Shown here piece by piece: positions 24,188 through 32,216 of a stretch of 64,000 nt of DNA; position 1 is the stretch's first letter, and each line of letters begins with the position of its first letter. The stretch spans positions 1 to 64,000 of the forward strand of contig JADLBD010000117.1 in NCBI GenBank assembly GCA_020847975.1. Direction: 5' to 3'. This DNA is from Bryobacterales bacterium (GTDB taxonomy: Bacteria > Acidobacteriota > Terriglobia > Bryobacterales > Bryobacteraceae). The translations under genes were made by a program, and so were the position numbers. Below the pieces are notes generated by a model, which made no database searches, was not told the origin of the DNA, and was given only the letters and a program-made list of their open reading frames with translations.

Positions 24188-24808
24188 CTACCTCACCCCG
24201 CCCGGGCGGAAATCCATCACGCGTCCGTTCTTGCGTCGATTGCACTTCAGACAAAGAGGCTGAATGTTATCGATGGTGCTCGGGCCAGACAGACAAACCG
24301 GGATCACATGGTCCGGTGTCAGGAAGCCCTCCGGGGTGCATCGTGCCTCCACTCCGCAAGCGACACACCGGTACCCGTACACGGCGAGAAGCGCCTGCCA
24401 CTCGGCTTCCGAGTAGTGCGGACCCTGGCGGATCTTCGCCCGACGCTGTTTGTGCCACTGCGCGAGCCTGCCGGGATTCGCCTCCGTCCACAAGGCCTGA
24501 TTCGCCCGGCACCTGTCACGATTGGCCGCATTCCACTCACGGCACAGCTCCAGGTGCCGCTCCCGATTCCTAAGTCGCCACTTACGGGAATGCGCATTCG
24601 ACCTCTGACGATTCGCCGCGCGCCAGAGGCGGTCGGTCGCCCGAGATCGTTCCCGGTTTTCGGCTTTCCATTTGCGCGAAGCCGCTTTGCGGCATTCCTT
24701 GCATTTCTTATCGAGCCCATCCGAGTTCGTGAGATGCCGGTAGTACTCGGACGGGAGCTTGGTTTGCCCACAATCGGAGCAGTCTTTGCCTACGGTGATC
24801 ATCATCAT
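24188..24808 (-). CDS. HNH endonuclease inserted among tail genes
   Basis: 206 residues, starting with three Met codons at 24808, any of which could be used. An N-terminal zinc-ribbon (CSDCGQTK, then CKECRKAA) is followed by basic repeats of about 14 residues built on ENRERSRA/AANRQRSNA, common in homing endonucleases as DNA-contact helices. The C-terminus holds the HNH core: CVACGVEARC, then PDHVIPVCLSG, DNIQPLCLKCNRRK. All metal-binding residues are visible. It sits between two tail genes on the same strand, where structural modules normally have no enzyme, so it is probably a free-standing homing endonuclease. Confidence 0.88.
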   Translation of the reverse strand: MMMITVGKDCSDCGQTKLPSEYYRHLTNSDGLDKKCKECRKAASRKWKAENRERSRATDRLWRAANRQRSNAHSRKWRLRNRERHLELCREWNAANRDRCRANQALWTEANPGRLAQWHKQRRAKIRQGPHYSEAEWQALLAVYGYRCVACGVEARCTPEGFLTPDHVIPVCLSGPSTIDNIQPLCLKCNRRKNGRVMDFRPGGVR

Positions 24809-24882
24809 GAAGGGCCTGGAGTGGTGCTTGACGGGCTAATGCCCACGCACTGGTGAGCTACATCCGGATCTTGTGCGGGTCC

Positions 24883-25146
24883 TCAGCGTTCCTCGACCCG
24901 GACTGTGAAGGAGCGGTCCTCAGTCCGTCCCGCAGACGTCGTGATGCGGTTGGTGACGATGTACGACTGGCCCGCCGTGCCACCCGAGAGCCAGACCGTG
25001 GCCGAAGTGGCAGTCTTCGAGTCGGCCATCTTGGTGAGCCCGGATGCGACGATCCACTCGCTCGCCGCGATCTGGTCCCCTGCGAGCCAGCGCGTCCAGT
25101 CGATGCTGTAGTCGAGGACCGCGTTGGGATCCTTCGTGAAGGTCAT
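24883..25146 (-). CDS. Small phage fibre/tail adaptor protein
   Basis: 87 residues from the ATG at 25146 (a longer frame to 25473 is antisense noise). The sequence TFTKDPNAVLDYSIDWTRWL followed by AGDQIAASEW matches the small beta-sandwich adaptor proteins that open with FxKDPDAVLDYxxDWxxWL in many siphophages. It overlaps the LamG-domain gene by 4 bases and is followed by the HNH gene. Probably a one-domain virion protein linking tail and fibre. Confidence 0.7.
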   Translation of the reverse strand: MTFTKDPNAVLDYSIDWTRWLAGDQIAASEWIVASGLTKMADSKTATSATVWLSGGTAGQSYIVTNRITTSAGRTEDRSFTVRVEER

Positions 25147-26234
25147 GCTTCCATGCCCCGATCCTCGTGCGGCACAAAGTAGGACCGCGATTCCGCCGCC
25201 GGACAAACAGAACGGTCTTCCGGCCGGATCGAGAGAGTGCGCTCCGGAGCCGCAGGCGGCCTGCGGTACGCCACCATGCGCGCCGTCCCACTGATCACCG
25301 CAGTCCTCGGCGTGCCTCGGAAGTCCACTGCCGCCAGAGTGGAGCCTCCGGCGATCTCCGCCGAGCGATAGGCCATGAGCGGCGCGTACCAGAAGCGGTG
25401 GTGCTTTGCGAGCAGCACACATGGTCCGGATGCGAGCTCGCGAGCCTCCTCCGGATACAGCGCCCGGGTCCACGAGGCGAATCCGAAGATCTCAACGAAC
25501 ATGCCCGGCGTCGCCGACGACAAGGCGTAAACGTCGACATTGCCCGCAACCCCGCTGGCGTTCGGCATCGTGCCCTGCACAGCCAAAACGCCGTTGTGGT
25601 ACACGCTCGCCGTCTTGTTGGCGTCAAAAGGCAGCGTGAACGCCACGCAGGTGACCTTCCGAAGATCCGCACCGTAGGAACCCCACTCGAACGCTCCATA
25701 CGGGGCCGAAGTGTTCCGAAAGATGGCCTTGTAGGCGCCGGTAGAAGTGCGTATGCCCAGCCACCAAGTGGTCGAGTAGCTGTTGCCGATCATCGTGGGG
25801 TACCCGGAGCCGTTGACGCGATTGATCCGGAACCACACGCACATCGAGAGGACCTTGCCGGTCCCATCACCGCTGTAGACCGGGCAGTAGCCCAGTCCTC
25901 CGACTGACAAGCCGGCCTGCTCATTGCTGTAGGCGAACGCATGGCCGAACGGCGTCCCGACGTTGCCGCCGGATCCTGGCGCAACCGTCAAACCGGAAAG
26001 CGCGGCGCCCGTCTGGAAGCGGCGGCGGAAGTATCCGACAGAGAACTCGCCGCCTGTAATGTCGCGCTTGCCGTTCAGGTGGAACGCATTCGCGGAGCTT
26101 CGAGGATCGAGTCCGCTCGGCAGCCAGAGCGAATGCAGACCCGCCGCAAGCGGTGACGCGAAATCAGGAATTGTCTCGTACGGGTCGCTGGGGAAGCACG
26201 TCTGCAGCTCGGCATTGAGGAGGAGATGACGCAT
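25143..26234 (-). CDS. Phage LamG/concanavalin-like domain protein
   Basis: 363 residues. The central part is a LamG-like jelly-roll: VLSMCVWFRINRVNGSG, WWLGIRTSTGAYKAIFRN, VAFTLPFDANKTASVYHNGV, and VEIFGFASWTRALYPEEARELA, which closes the domain. Such domains bind carbohydrates and occur as phage adhesins. The last 70 residues (RPPAAPERTLSIRPEDRS) are a basic tail of unknown use. It touches the preceding gene and overlaps the adaptor gene by 4 bases, so it belongs to the tail operon. Likely a surface-binding virion protein. Confidence 0.75.
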   Translation of the reverse strand: MRHLLLNAELQTCFPSDPYETIPDFASPLAAGLHSLWLPSGLDPRSSANAFHLNGKRDITGGEFSVGYFRRRFQTGAALSGLTVAPGSGGNVGTPFGHAFAYSNEQAGLSVGGLGYCPVYSGDGTGKVLSMCVWFRINRVNGSGYPTMIGNSYSTTWWLGIRTSTGAYKAIFRNTSAPYGAFEWGSYGADLRKVTCVAFTLPFDANKTASVYHNGVLAVQGTMPNASGVAGNVDVYALSSATPGMFVEIFGFASWTRALYPEEARELASGPCVLLAKHHRFWYAPLMAYRSAEIAGGSTLAAVDFRGTPRTAVISGTARMVAYRRPPAAPERTLSIRPEDRSVCPAAESRSYFVPHEDRGMEA

Positions 26235-26710
26235 CAGGCCACCTCGAACTCCACGCCGCGCCAGAAGCCAAGATTGTCCGACACGTCGAGCGCCATCCCG
26301 CAGCGATTGATGACCAGCACACCCCAGACCGGCGGCAGCACGTTGCCGAACGCGGGCGCGACGGAAAACGGCGGACTGATCAGCGTGCCGGCACCCGCCA
26401 CGTAAAGCGAGCCGATCTGCCGAATGGAGAGCGTTTCGAGCGTCACCGAAACGGATTCATCGACGCCGGTCACGCCAGCCGGAAAGATGGGCGAGGCGTC
26501 GTCGGCCGCGCCCCAGGCGAAGAAGTACACCGAATAGCGGTCGCCGGCAGAACCCGACGCCGGCTTGATCTTGAATTGGCAGATCGCGTCAATGTAGCGG
26601 CTGTTCTGGTTATCGACCTTCGCGGAGCTGCGCGCGGCGGACGTGGCGAGGCCGTTCAGGGTGATGCCGAAGTTGGTGACGGGACCGAACTGGGTGCGGA
26701 TCGTGGACAC
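26234..26710 (-). CDS. Phage tail-region structural protein, unrecognised
   Basis: 158 residues, beta-rich, no membrane segment. Motifs such as VDNQNSRYIDAICQFKIK and WGVLVINRCGMALD suggest a small virion domain. It lies in the run of short genes between tape measure and LamG protein, with its stop touching the next start. I cannot name the family; position suggests a baseplate or fibre-base component. Confidence 0.65.
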   Translation of the reverse strand: MSTIRTQFGPVTNFGITLNGLATSAARSSAKVDNQNSRYIDAICQFKIKPASGSAGDRYSVYFFAWGAADDASPIFPAGVTGVDESVSVTLETLSIRQIGSLYVAGAGTLISPPFSVAPAFGNVLPPVWGVLVINRCGMALDVSDNLGFWRGVEFEVA

Positions 26711-26719
26711 GTGCGGCTC

Positions 26720-27103
26720 CTAATCCTGGAGGATCGACAAGTCGTTCTCGCGGACGATGACGAAGTCGCCGTCGTTGACGGTGGCTGGTGACGACAGCGC
26801 GCCGCCGCCGAGGAAGTTTCCGCCTACGGCGGCATCCCACATGCCGATGTGGGTGTAAGTGCTGCCGGGAACCTGGAAGAAAAGCGGCGGCACGTTGCGG
26901 ATTCGCTTCGCGACGCCGTCACTATCGACGGCGGTGAACTGGGCGAGGGACAGCCGCGCGTATGGGCCTCCTGAGGCCTCGCTCTGGCCGGTCTTGCCCG
27001 GGTCGGCGGTGTGCAGGCTGCACCAGTGCTCGGCGACCTGGAAGTCCTGCCCGAGGAATGCCTTTTCGAGAATCTTCTGGTCGAGGTATGCAGAAAACGC
27101 CAT
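26720..27103 (-). CDS. Phage tail fibre-type structural protein (gp80-like)
   Basis: 127 residues from the ATG at 27103; the frame opens 10 codons earlier without a better start. The opening SAYLDQKILEKAFLGQDF and the phrase VWCSLHTADPGKTGQSE-like (here HWCSLHTADPG) are typical of a small tail-fibre family where LHTADPG and the later TYTHIGMWDA are conserved. It belongs to the tail operon. Function as a virion component is inferred from the family. Confidence 0.65.
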   Translation of the reverse strand: MAFSAYLDQKILEKAFLGQDFQVAEHWCSLHTADPGKTGQSEASGGPYARLSLAQFTAVDSDGVAKRIRNVPPLFFQVPGSTYTHIGMWDAAVGGNFLGGGALSSPATVNDGDFVIVRENDLSILQD

Positions 27104-27119
27104 CGTGGTCTCCCCGAGG

Positions 27120-27521
27120 TCAGGCCAACTCAATCAACTCGATGTTCACGTCTGCGCGGCCGAGGTCGACCGACTGGCTCCAATCGCCGGCGAAGCGCAC
27201 GGTGCAGCGGCCCGCGACCGCCTGGCCGGTTGGGTCGGACGAGAACTTGGGGCTCGTCTCATACGGGTCGTAGAAGTAGAACGGCTCGGTCGGGCCCTTG
27301 CGGGTGTCGTAGAAGTCGCGAAGCGTCCCGAGCTGGGTCGGCGCGAGCCGCTTCGCCAGACGCCAGCGTTTGCGGCTGTTCGTGGCCTGAACGGACCGTT
27401 GCGACTCGCCGTTTCGATATTCGCTTTCGACGACCGGGTAAGCGCGCTCGTGTGCGAACGATCGCGAGAGGCTCGCCGGCATCACCGTCAGCGGCGCGGC
27501 ATTCTGAACGGAACCCGGCAT
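27120..27521 (-). CDS. Minor tail protein (gpM/DUF2460-like)
   Basis: 133 residues. It contains the pattern of short minor tail proteins that cap the tape measure: SRKRWRLAKRLAP, LRDFYDTRKGPTEPFYFYDP, then a beta-rich end with WSQSVDLGRADVNIELIE. The FYFYDP element is typical of lambda gpM-like and DUF2460-like folds. It begins on the last base of the upstream stop codon. Lambda places gpM right after the tape measure; here a lysozyme-like gene intervenes. Confidence 0.6.
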   Translation of the reverse strand: MPGSVQNAAPLTVMPASLSRSFAHERAYPVVESEYRNGESQRSVQATNSRKRWRLAKRLAPTQLGTLRDFYDTRKGPTEPFYFYDPYETSPKFSSDPTGQAVAGRCTVRFAGDWSQSVDLGRADVNIELIELA

Positions 27522-27991
27522 CAGGCCGTCACCAAGTCAACTAATCGCTGGTCCGGTTGCGCGCCGAGCCTGCCGGCGACAAAGCGCGCGTAGCCGACAG
27601 GATCGTTCCCATCGGATGTCGGCGCGTAGGTGCAAAACATCTCTTTCACCGTCGGCGGCTTGCCGCCCGTGTATCGCCCGTCGATGTACTGGCCGGCGAG
27701 CACGCGCAGTATCCGCCAGCCTTCCTCCAGTGCGCGGCGGCTCATCTCCTCGCGCGCAGCCCCGGGGAAACGCTCTGAAGCCCAGGCGACGAAGTCTGCG
27801 TATCCGCCGCTGGTCGAGTAGGGTCGGCCCTTCGCGTCCCGCCAGGCGCGAAGGTTGCCAGGATTGGCATTGATCTGGGCACGCGTGGGGAAGCAGATCT
27901 TGCGAGCCTTGGCCTGGGCTTCTGTGACGAAGAAGCCCTCGTTCTCCGCGATCGCACGCGCAAGTCTATCGAGTAGTTCCTGACGGGTCAT
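27521..27991 (-). CDS. Tail-associated lysozyme-like protein (P5-like)
   Basis: 156 residues. The arrangement matches a family of phage lysozyme-like proteins: an N-terminal helix (LARAIAENEGFF), NPGNLRAWRDAKGRPY, GGYADFVAWAS, GWRILRVLAGQYIDG, then YAPTSDGNDPVGYARFVAGRLG. Glu18 in AENEGF is in the position of a catalytic acid. It starts in an ATGA overlap with the tape measure and is probably a tail-borne peptidoglycan hydrolase acting at DNA entry rather than a lysis enzyme. No holin lies next to it. Family recognition is from memory of the pattern. Confidence 0.6.
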   Translation of the reverse strand: MTRQELLDRLARAIAENEGFFVTEAQAKARKICFPTRAQINANPGNLRAWRDAKGRPYSTSGGYADFVAWASERFPGAAREEMSRRALEEGWRILRVLAGQYIDGRYTGGKPPTVKEMFCTYAPTSDGNDPVGYARFVAGRLGAQPDQRLVDLVTA

Positions 27992-30900
27992 GACACGATC
28001 AATCCTGGACTGAGTTGCAGCCCCGTCATCTCACGCCGCCCCGCATTGGCCTTGGTCGCTGTCATTGCGGCGGACTGGACCGCGCGCGGATTCTCCACCA
28101 CCACGCGAACGGTCTCTTTCTCGAAGAACTCCTTCGCCCCCGGCACGGTGATGTTGATGATCGTGGGACCCGCGGCGGACGGCGTCCCGCCGCCGATCTT
28201 GTCGAGCGAAGGCAGGCCGCTTATTCCCGGCAGCGGGCTGCCATTGCTGTAGGACGGCGACTGGAACAGCGAACCACCGGTCTCCACAAGCGACATCAGC
28301 GTCACCGTGCCCGGCATACCCGTGGGCTTCTGGCCGGTGGTCATCGCGTACAACTGGATCAGGTCGCGGATTTGTGGCGAGCGTATGGCCAGGTCGAGGT
28401 TGCCGCCGAAGGCCGATTTCGCGGTATCGACGATCTGCTTCAGAACGCCTTTGTCGGAGATATCGACCCCGTAGAGGGCCTTGATCTTCGCCCTGGCCTT
28501 CTCCTCGGCACCTTTGACAAACAGGCGCACGATGCCGGCGACCAGTCCAGCCGCCGCGCCGATCGCCGCTCCCAGAGGCCCGCCGAACTTGAAACCGATC
28601 ATCGCGCCGCCCGCCGTGGTTTCCGCCATCCCGGTGAAACCGCCGCGTCGCAAGCCGTCGAACGCCAGCATCGCGCCCGCCATCAGCGCGGCGTTCGACT
28701 TGCCGATGGACGAGAGCTTCTGGCCCAGGGTGGCTGCTTCCCAGGTGGTGGCGACGCCGGGCGCGAGCTGTACGCTACCGCCGATCCCAAGGAATGACTT
28801 CAAACCGGGCAGGAATCCTGCCCATCCCGCCTTCGAGAAGATGCCGCCCGTTCCGGCCGCGCCGCCCGCTGAGGGAATGAAGGGAGGCGTAGCACCAGTT
28901 GGAGTCCCGAACACCGAGGGAATGATCGACGGCGCACCGCCACCGGACGGCGCAAACGGCGGCGTCCCGCCCGGCGCGCCGCCGGCAAACACCGGCACGG
29001 CCCCGACACCGAGGATGCCGCCCAACTTGCCGAGCATTCCGCCGCCACCCATCCCGCCCTGCTGGAACGTCACCTTCTGCCCGGTGAACAACTGCATCAG
29101 CATCGCGGCCACGCGCGACGACACCACGTCCTTGATTGCGGTGAGCAGGGCGGTCTTCAGCGAGTTGCCAATCGCGGACCAGATGGACTGCGACTTCGTC
29201 AGCAGCGCATCGAAGACGCCTTCGGCCTGGCGCTTGAAGGAATCGAAGATCCGCCGGTTCTCATCACGGATGAGTTGGCCCTGCCGGATCGCAGCGTTCT
29301 CCCGCGCTGCCTGGATAGCGGCGTCGGTGGCTTCCTGCTGCTGGCCGCGCAGGTCCTGGCGTTGCTGCGTCACCTCCGCGATTTGCGCACGGATCTCATC
29401 CGCCTTGTAGCCGAGCCGCTTCAGGTTGGCTTCTTCCTCGATCAGCGTCCGCGTGGTTTCGAGGTCGAACAACCGTAGCTTGATGTCATTGACGCGCTGA
29501 AGATAGGCGACCTCGATCTCCATCTTGCGCTGCTCGACCCAGAGCTTCTGCCGGAGCGTCTGCGCGTCCAGCGCCTCGACGGACCGCAACTGGGCGTCAC
29601 GTCCGTAGCCCGCGCGCTGCTCTTCGAACTTGTACACGTCGGCGAGGTGATCGAGGTTCTTTCGCGCGATTTCCTCATTGTTGGCGAGACGCTTCTGGTA
29701 GAAGTCCGACTCCCAGGCTAGGCGCTGCTGATACGCCTCCTGCTGCTCCTTCAGGTAGTCGGCCATCTCCTCCTTCTGCATCTGGCGAACCTTGGCGCGC
29801 AGCTCCCGCTCGAGGTTCTCGCGCGTCTTCGCGGTGAGCCGCATCTGGTGCGTGACGCCTCGGTCATCGATGAAGGAGGTGTACTTCGTCACCTCCTTCT
29901 GCATTTCGAGCAGGACTTTCGCGGGACCGGTGACGGCATGAGCCTCGGCCGCCAACGCTGCCTCCAGCGAATCCCGCTCCGCCTGCGCCTGACGCTTCCG
30001 GATCTCCTGCGCACGCTTCAACGCGTCGATATCCGGCTCGTTCGAAGTTTTGACCTTGATCTTCGGGCCGCCGAATTCAAAGGTCTCCCCGGGCAGCATC
30101 TTCTTGCCTGAAATCAACTCCCGGATCTGGTCATCGGTCATGCCCTTCTTGCGCAGGTCATCCACCTTGACCTTGCCCTTGAACAAGTCGTCGCGGAGGG
30201 CTTGCCGCTCCATCTCGTCGTAGCGCGCCTGGAGTTGTTCCTGGGTGTTCTTCCAGTTCGAGTAGACGATGGCGCCCGCCGCGATGACGCCGCCGGCGAG
30301 CAGGGCATACGGGTTCAGGCTGGCCAGGTTGAGGGCGGCAATCGCCTTGGCCAGTTCCATTATCTTCGTGGCGAGCCCATACGTCGCCAGGATCCCGGCC
30401 ACCCACAACGCTGTCTCGCCGAACTTCACCAGCAGATCGGTGTTGTCCTTGAGCCAGCCCACCAGTTCGCGGAAACCGTGGACGATCGCTTTGAATTGCT
30501 CCTGGAACCGCGCGCCGACCGCCTCCTTCAACTCATCCACCTCGCGCGAGAGCGCCTTCATCTGCGATTCCGCCTCGCCGGACGCGGCCGCGGCGGCACC
30601 CTGGATCTTCGCGGCCTCGCGGATGACGGCGTTGTAGCGGAGTTGGACCTTCTCGTTTTCCGACAGCGTCCGGCCGAGTGTCAGTTCCGCAACCTGGATC
30701 TCCTTTTCGAGGTCCACTCGCAGTCCGGCCGCACGCAGAGCGCGAGCGTTTCCGAACTCGATGGCCTGCAGGATCTTCTCCAGCGCCTCCGGTGCGGAGA
30801 TGTTCTCAATCGCGGCTGCGTCCTTCGCGATCTTTGCCAGACCCTGGGCCTTCGAAAGGTCCAGGTCGGCGATGATCATCCGATCGATTGTGTGCAGGGC

Positions 30901-31275
30901 GTCCTCACCGTGGAAGCCAACCTTGCGGACGGCCTCAACCGACCGCTCCATAGCCTCGGCGCTGATTCCGTGGGCTTTGGCCAGCGCGCGCGTGGAAGCC
31001 TCCATCCGAGCCTCATGCGCGGCGAGTTTCGCGGCTTCGATGGTCCATTCCTTGGCCCACTCTATCGCCTTCTTGATGCCCTCGGCGAGGAGGTTCTCGG
31101 CAGTTGCGCCCTTCACCATGGCAGCCGTCATGCCGTCGATGCTGGACGACGCGCCGTGCGCGGCCTTGGCGGCGGTCTGCTCGATGCTCGACAGGCCCGA
31201 GTTGACGGTCTTGATGGACGCATTGGCCTTGTTGACATCGACTTCAACAACGAGTTCGAGCTTATTGTCGGCCAC
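27988..31275 (-). CDS. Phage tail tape measure protein
   Basis: 1095 residues from a GTG at 31275. It starts with the ELVVEVDVNKANASIKTVN repeat-type opening of tape measures, continues with long coiled-coil helices, a hydrophobic centre (TALWVAGILATYGLATKIM and LLAGGVIAAGAIV), charged alanine-rich helices, a glycine-rich segment, and a membrane-like FGGPLGAAIGAAAGLVAGIV stretch near residue 960. At about 0.15 nm per residue it would span roughly 160 nm, a rough estimate. Its start overlaps the frameshifted chaperone gene by 14 bases, the standard order G/GT-H of siphophages. Confidence 0.92.
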   Translation of the reverse strand: MADNKLELVVEVDVNKANASIKTVNSGLSSIEQTAAKAAHGASSSIDGMTAAMVKGATAENLLAEGIKKAIEWAKEWTIEAAKLAAHEARMEASTRALAKAHGISAEAMERSVEAVRKVGFHGEDALHTIDRMIIADLDLSKAQGLAKIAKDAAAIENISAPEALEKILQAIEFGNARALRAAGLRVDLEKEIQVAELTLGRTLSENEKVQLRYNAVIREAAKIQGAAAAASGEAESQMKALSREVDELKEAVGARFQEQFKAIVHGFRELVGWLKDNTDLLVKFGETALWVAGILATYGLATKIMELAKAIAALNLASLNPYALLAGGVIAAGAIVYSNWKNTQEQLQARYDEMERQALRDDLFKGKVKVDDLRKKGMTDDQIRELISGKKMLPGETFEFGGPKIKVKTSNEPDIDALKRAQEIRKRQAQAERDSLEAALAAEAHAVTGPAKVLLEMQKEVTKYTSFIDDRGVTHQMRLTAKTRENLERELRAKVRQMQKEEMADYLKEQQEAYQQRLAWESDFYQKRLANNEEIARKNLDHLADVYKFEEQRAGYGRDAQLRSVEALDAQTLRQKLWVEQRKMEIEVAYLQRVNDIKLRLFDLETTRTLIEEEANLKRLGYKADEIRAQIAEVTQQRQDLRGQQQEATDAAIQAARENAAIRQGQLIRDENRRIFDSFKRQAEGVFDALLTKSQSIWSAIGNSLKTALLTAIKDVVSSRVAAMLMQLFTGQKVTFQQGGMGGGGMLGKLGGILGVGAVPVFAGGAPGGTPPFAPSGGGAPSIIPSVFGTPTGATPPFIPSAGGAAGTGGIFSKAGWAGFLPGLKSFLGIGGSVQLAPGVATTWEAATLGQKLSSIGKSNAALMAGAMLAFDGLRRGGFTGMAETTAGGAMIGFKFGGPLGAAIGAAAGLVAGIVRLFVKGAEEKARAKIKALYGVDISDKGVLKQIVDTAKSAFGGNLDLAIRSPQIRDLIQLYAMTTGQKPTGMPGTVTLMSLVETGGSLFQSPSYSNGSPLPGISGLPSLDKIGGGTPSAAGPTIINITVPGAKEFFEKETVRVVVENPRAVQSAAMTATKANAGRREMTGLQLSPGLIVS

Positions 31276-31600
31276 GGTTGTTCAACTGTTCACGGTCCAA
31301 ACGGTCATGTTCCTCTTCGAGGACGAGCATGGCGAGGAACTCATCGGCCCGGATCTCGTCGAGGCCAATCCGGACGCCCAGCTTCAATGCTGTCCGGAGA
31401 TCGATCGCACGACGGATGAGCAGACCGGTCTCGGAAGATTGGGCAGCATCCAGGCGGTCAAGCGGGCAGTGATCACAGCGGCCGCCGTCCGGCGCATCCG
31501 GGCACAGCCCCGGATCGCAGAGCTCATTGCGCCGGAGGGCCCAGTGGACGAGGTAGCGAAGGGATGGCTGCTCCGGCCACTCCCCGGTCAGCAGTTTGGG
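31262..31600 (-). CDS. Tail assembly chaperone T part, made by -1 frameshift
   Basis: This frame has no good start codon of its own. It is open through the end of the upstream chaperone gene and stops with TAA at 31262-31264. It encodes about 110 residues: a start LTGEWPEQPSLRYLVHW, a cysteine cluster CDPGLCPDAPDGGRCDHCPL, and the end DRLDREQLNNRGRQ. The cysteines suggest a metal site. It fits lambda gpT, fused to gpG by ribosomal frameshifting and needed with tape measure assembly. The joint is the CCCAAAC site at 31594-31600, giving a fusion of about 314 residues. It overlaps the tape measure start by 14 bases. Confidence 0.8.
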   Translation of the reverse strand, partial: PKLLTGEWPEQPSLRYLVHWALRRNELCDPGLCPDAPDGGRCDHCPLDRLDAAQSSETGLLIRRAIDLRTALKLGVRIGLDEIRADEFLAMLVLEEEHDRLDREQLNNRGRQ

Positions 31601-32205
31601 TCCCGGTCGTCCTGGAAGCCCGCCTCGAGCGCGTCGATCGCCGCCTTTACCGCGACGGCCTGGTGGATGACGGGCACCTCGCCGGCGTATCCTTCCGCGC
31701 CCTGCGACAACCTTTTATAGAGCGCACCCGCGGCGGTGAGGTTGATGGTGAGTTCCTGGCGGTTGAAGGGGAGATCGAGGATCCGGGCGAAGCTGCGCCG
31801 GTACTCAAAGACGTCCTTCGCCGATGGCATCTTCAGGATGTGACTGGTGACGCCGCCCAGAACCCGGGTGGAGACACGGAACGTATCGCCGGTTTGGGCC
31901 ACGTCATCAACGTCGGCCTGGCTGAGTTGGTCGATGATCCGGCTCGCCTCGAAAGGATCGACCGCCGGTTCTTCGCCGTCACGGATCTTGGCCAGCAGCG
32001 CGGCATCGCCGTCCTCTGCGTTGGCGACAGTCGTCTCGGAGACACCGCGGCCGAGTTGCTTGATGATCACCTTCCGGCGCCGCTGGCGTTCCGTCCACTC
32101 CGCATCGGTCGGGAAGCGGACTCGGATGGTCTTCAGACCTTCAGGCGTGCGCAGGTTGATAGCGACCGGGCGGGTCGCGTCGAAAACAGGAGTTATGGTT
32201 TCCAT
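31588..32205 (-). CDS. Tail assembly chaperone (gpG-like)
   Basis: 205 residues from the ATG at 32205; the frame opens 13 codons earlier without support. The protein is soluble and acidic, begins METITPVFDATRPVAINL, and has the mixed alpha-beta body common for chaperones located between tail tube and tape measure. Its last codons read gac cca aac tgc TGA, placing a perfect slippery heptamer C-CCA-AAC two codons before the stop. Most ribosomes make this protein; a fraction shift to -1 and make the longer fusion with the following frame. Position and slip site together make the role clear. Confidence 0.85.
   Translation of the reverse strand: METITPVFDATRPVAINLRTPEGLKTIRVRFPTDAEWTERQRRRKVIIKQLGRGVSETTVANAEDGDAALLAKIRDGEEPAVDPFEASRIIDQLSQADVDDVAQTGDTFRVSTRVLGGVTSHILKMPSAKDVFEYRRSFARILDLPFNRQELTINLTAAGALYKRLSQGAEGYAGEVPVIHQAVAVKAAIDALEAGFQDDRDPNC
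31594..31600 (-). promoter_or_regulatory. Programmed -1 ribosomal frameshift site CCCAAAC
   Basis: On the minus strand CCCAAAC is in frame as C-CCA-AAC in the gpG-like gene, fits X-XXY-YYZ, and is followed by TGC then the TGA stop. After a -1 slip the reading continues as CCC-AAA-CTG into the T-like frame for about 110 residues. Lambda uses GGGAAAG at the same point. Confidence 0.85.
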
Positions 32206-32216
32206 GTAGTCGTTCC

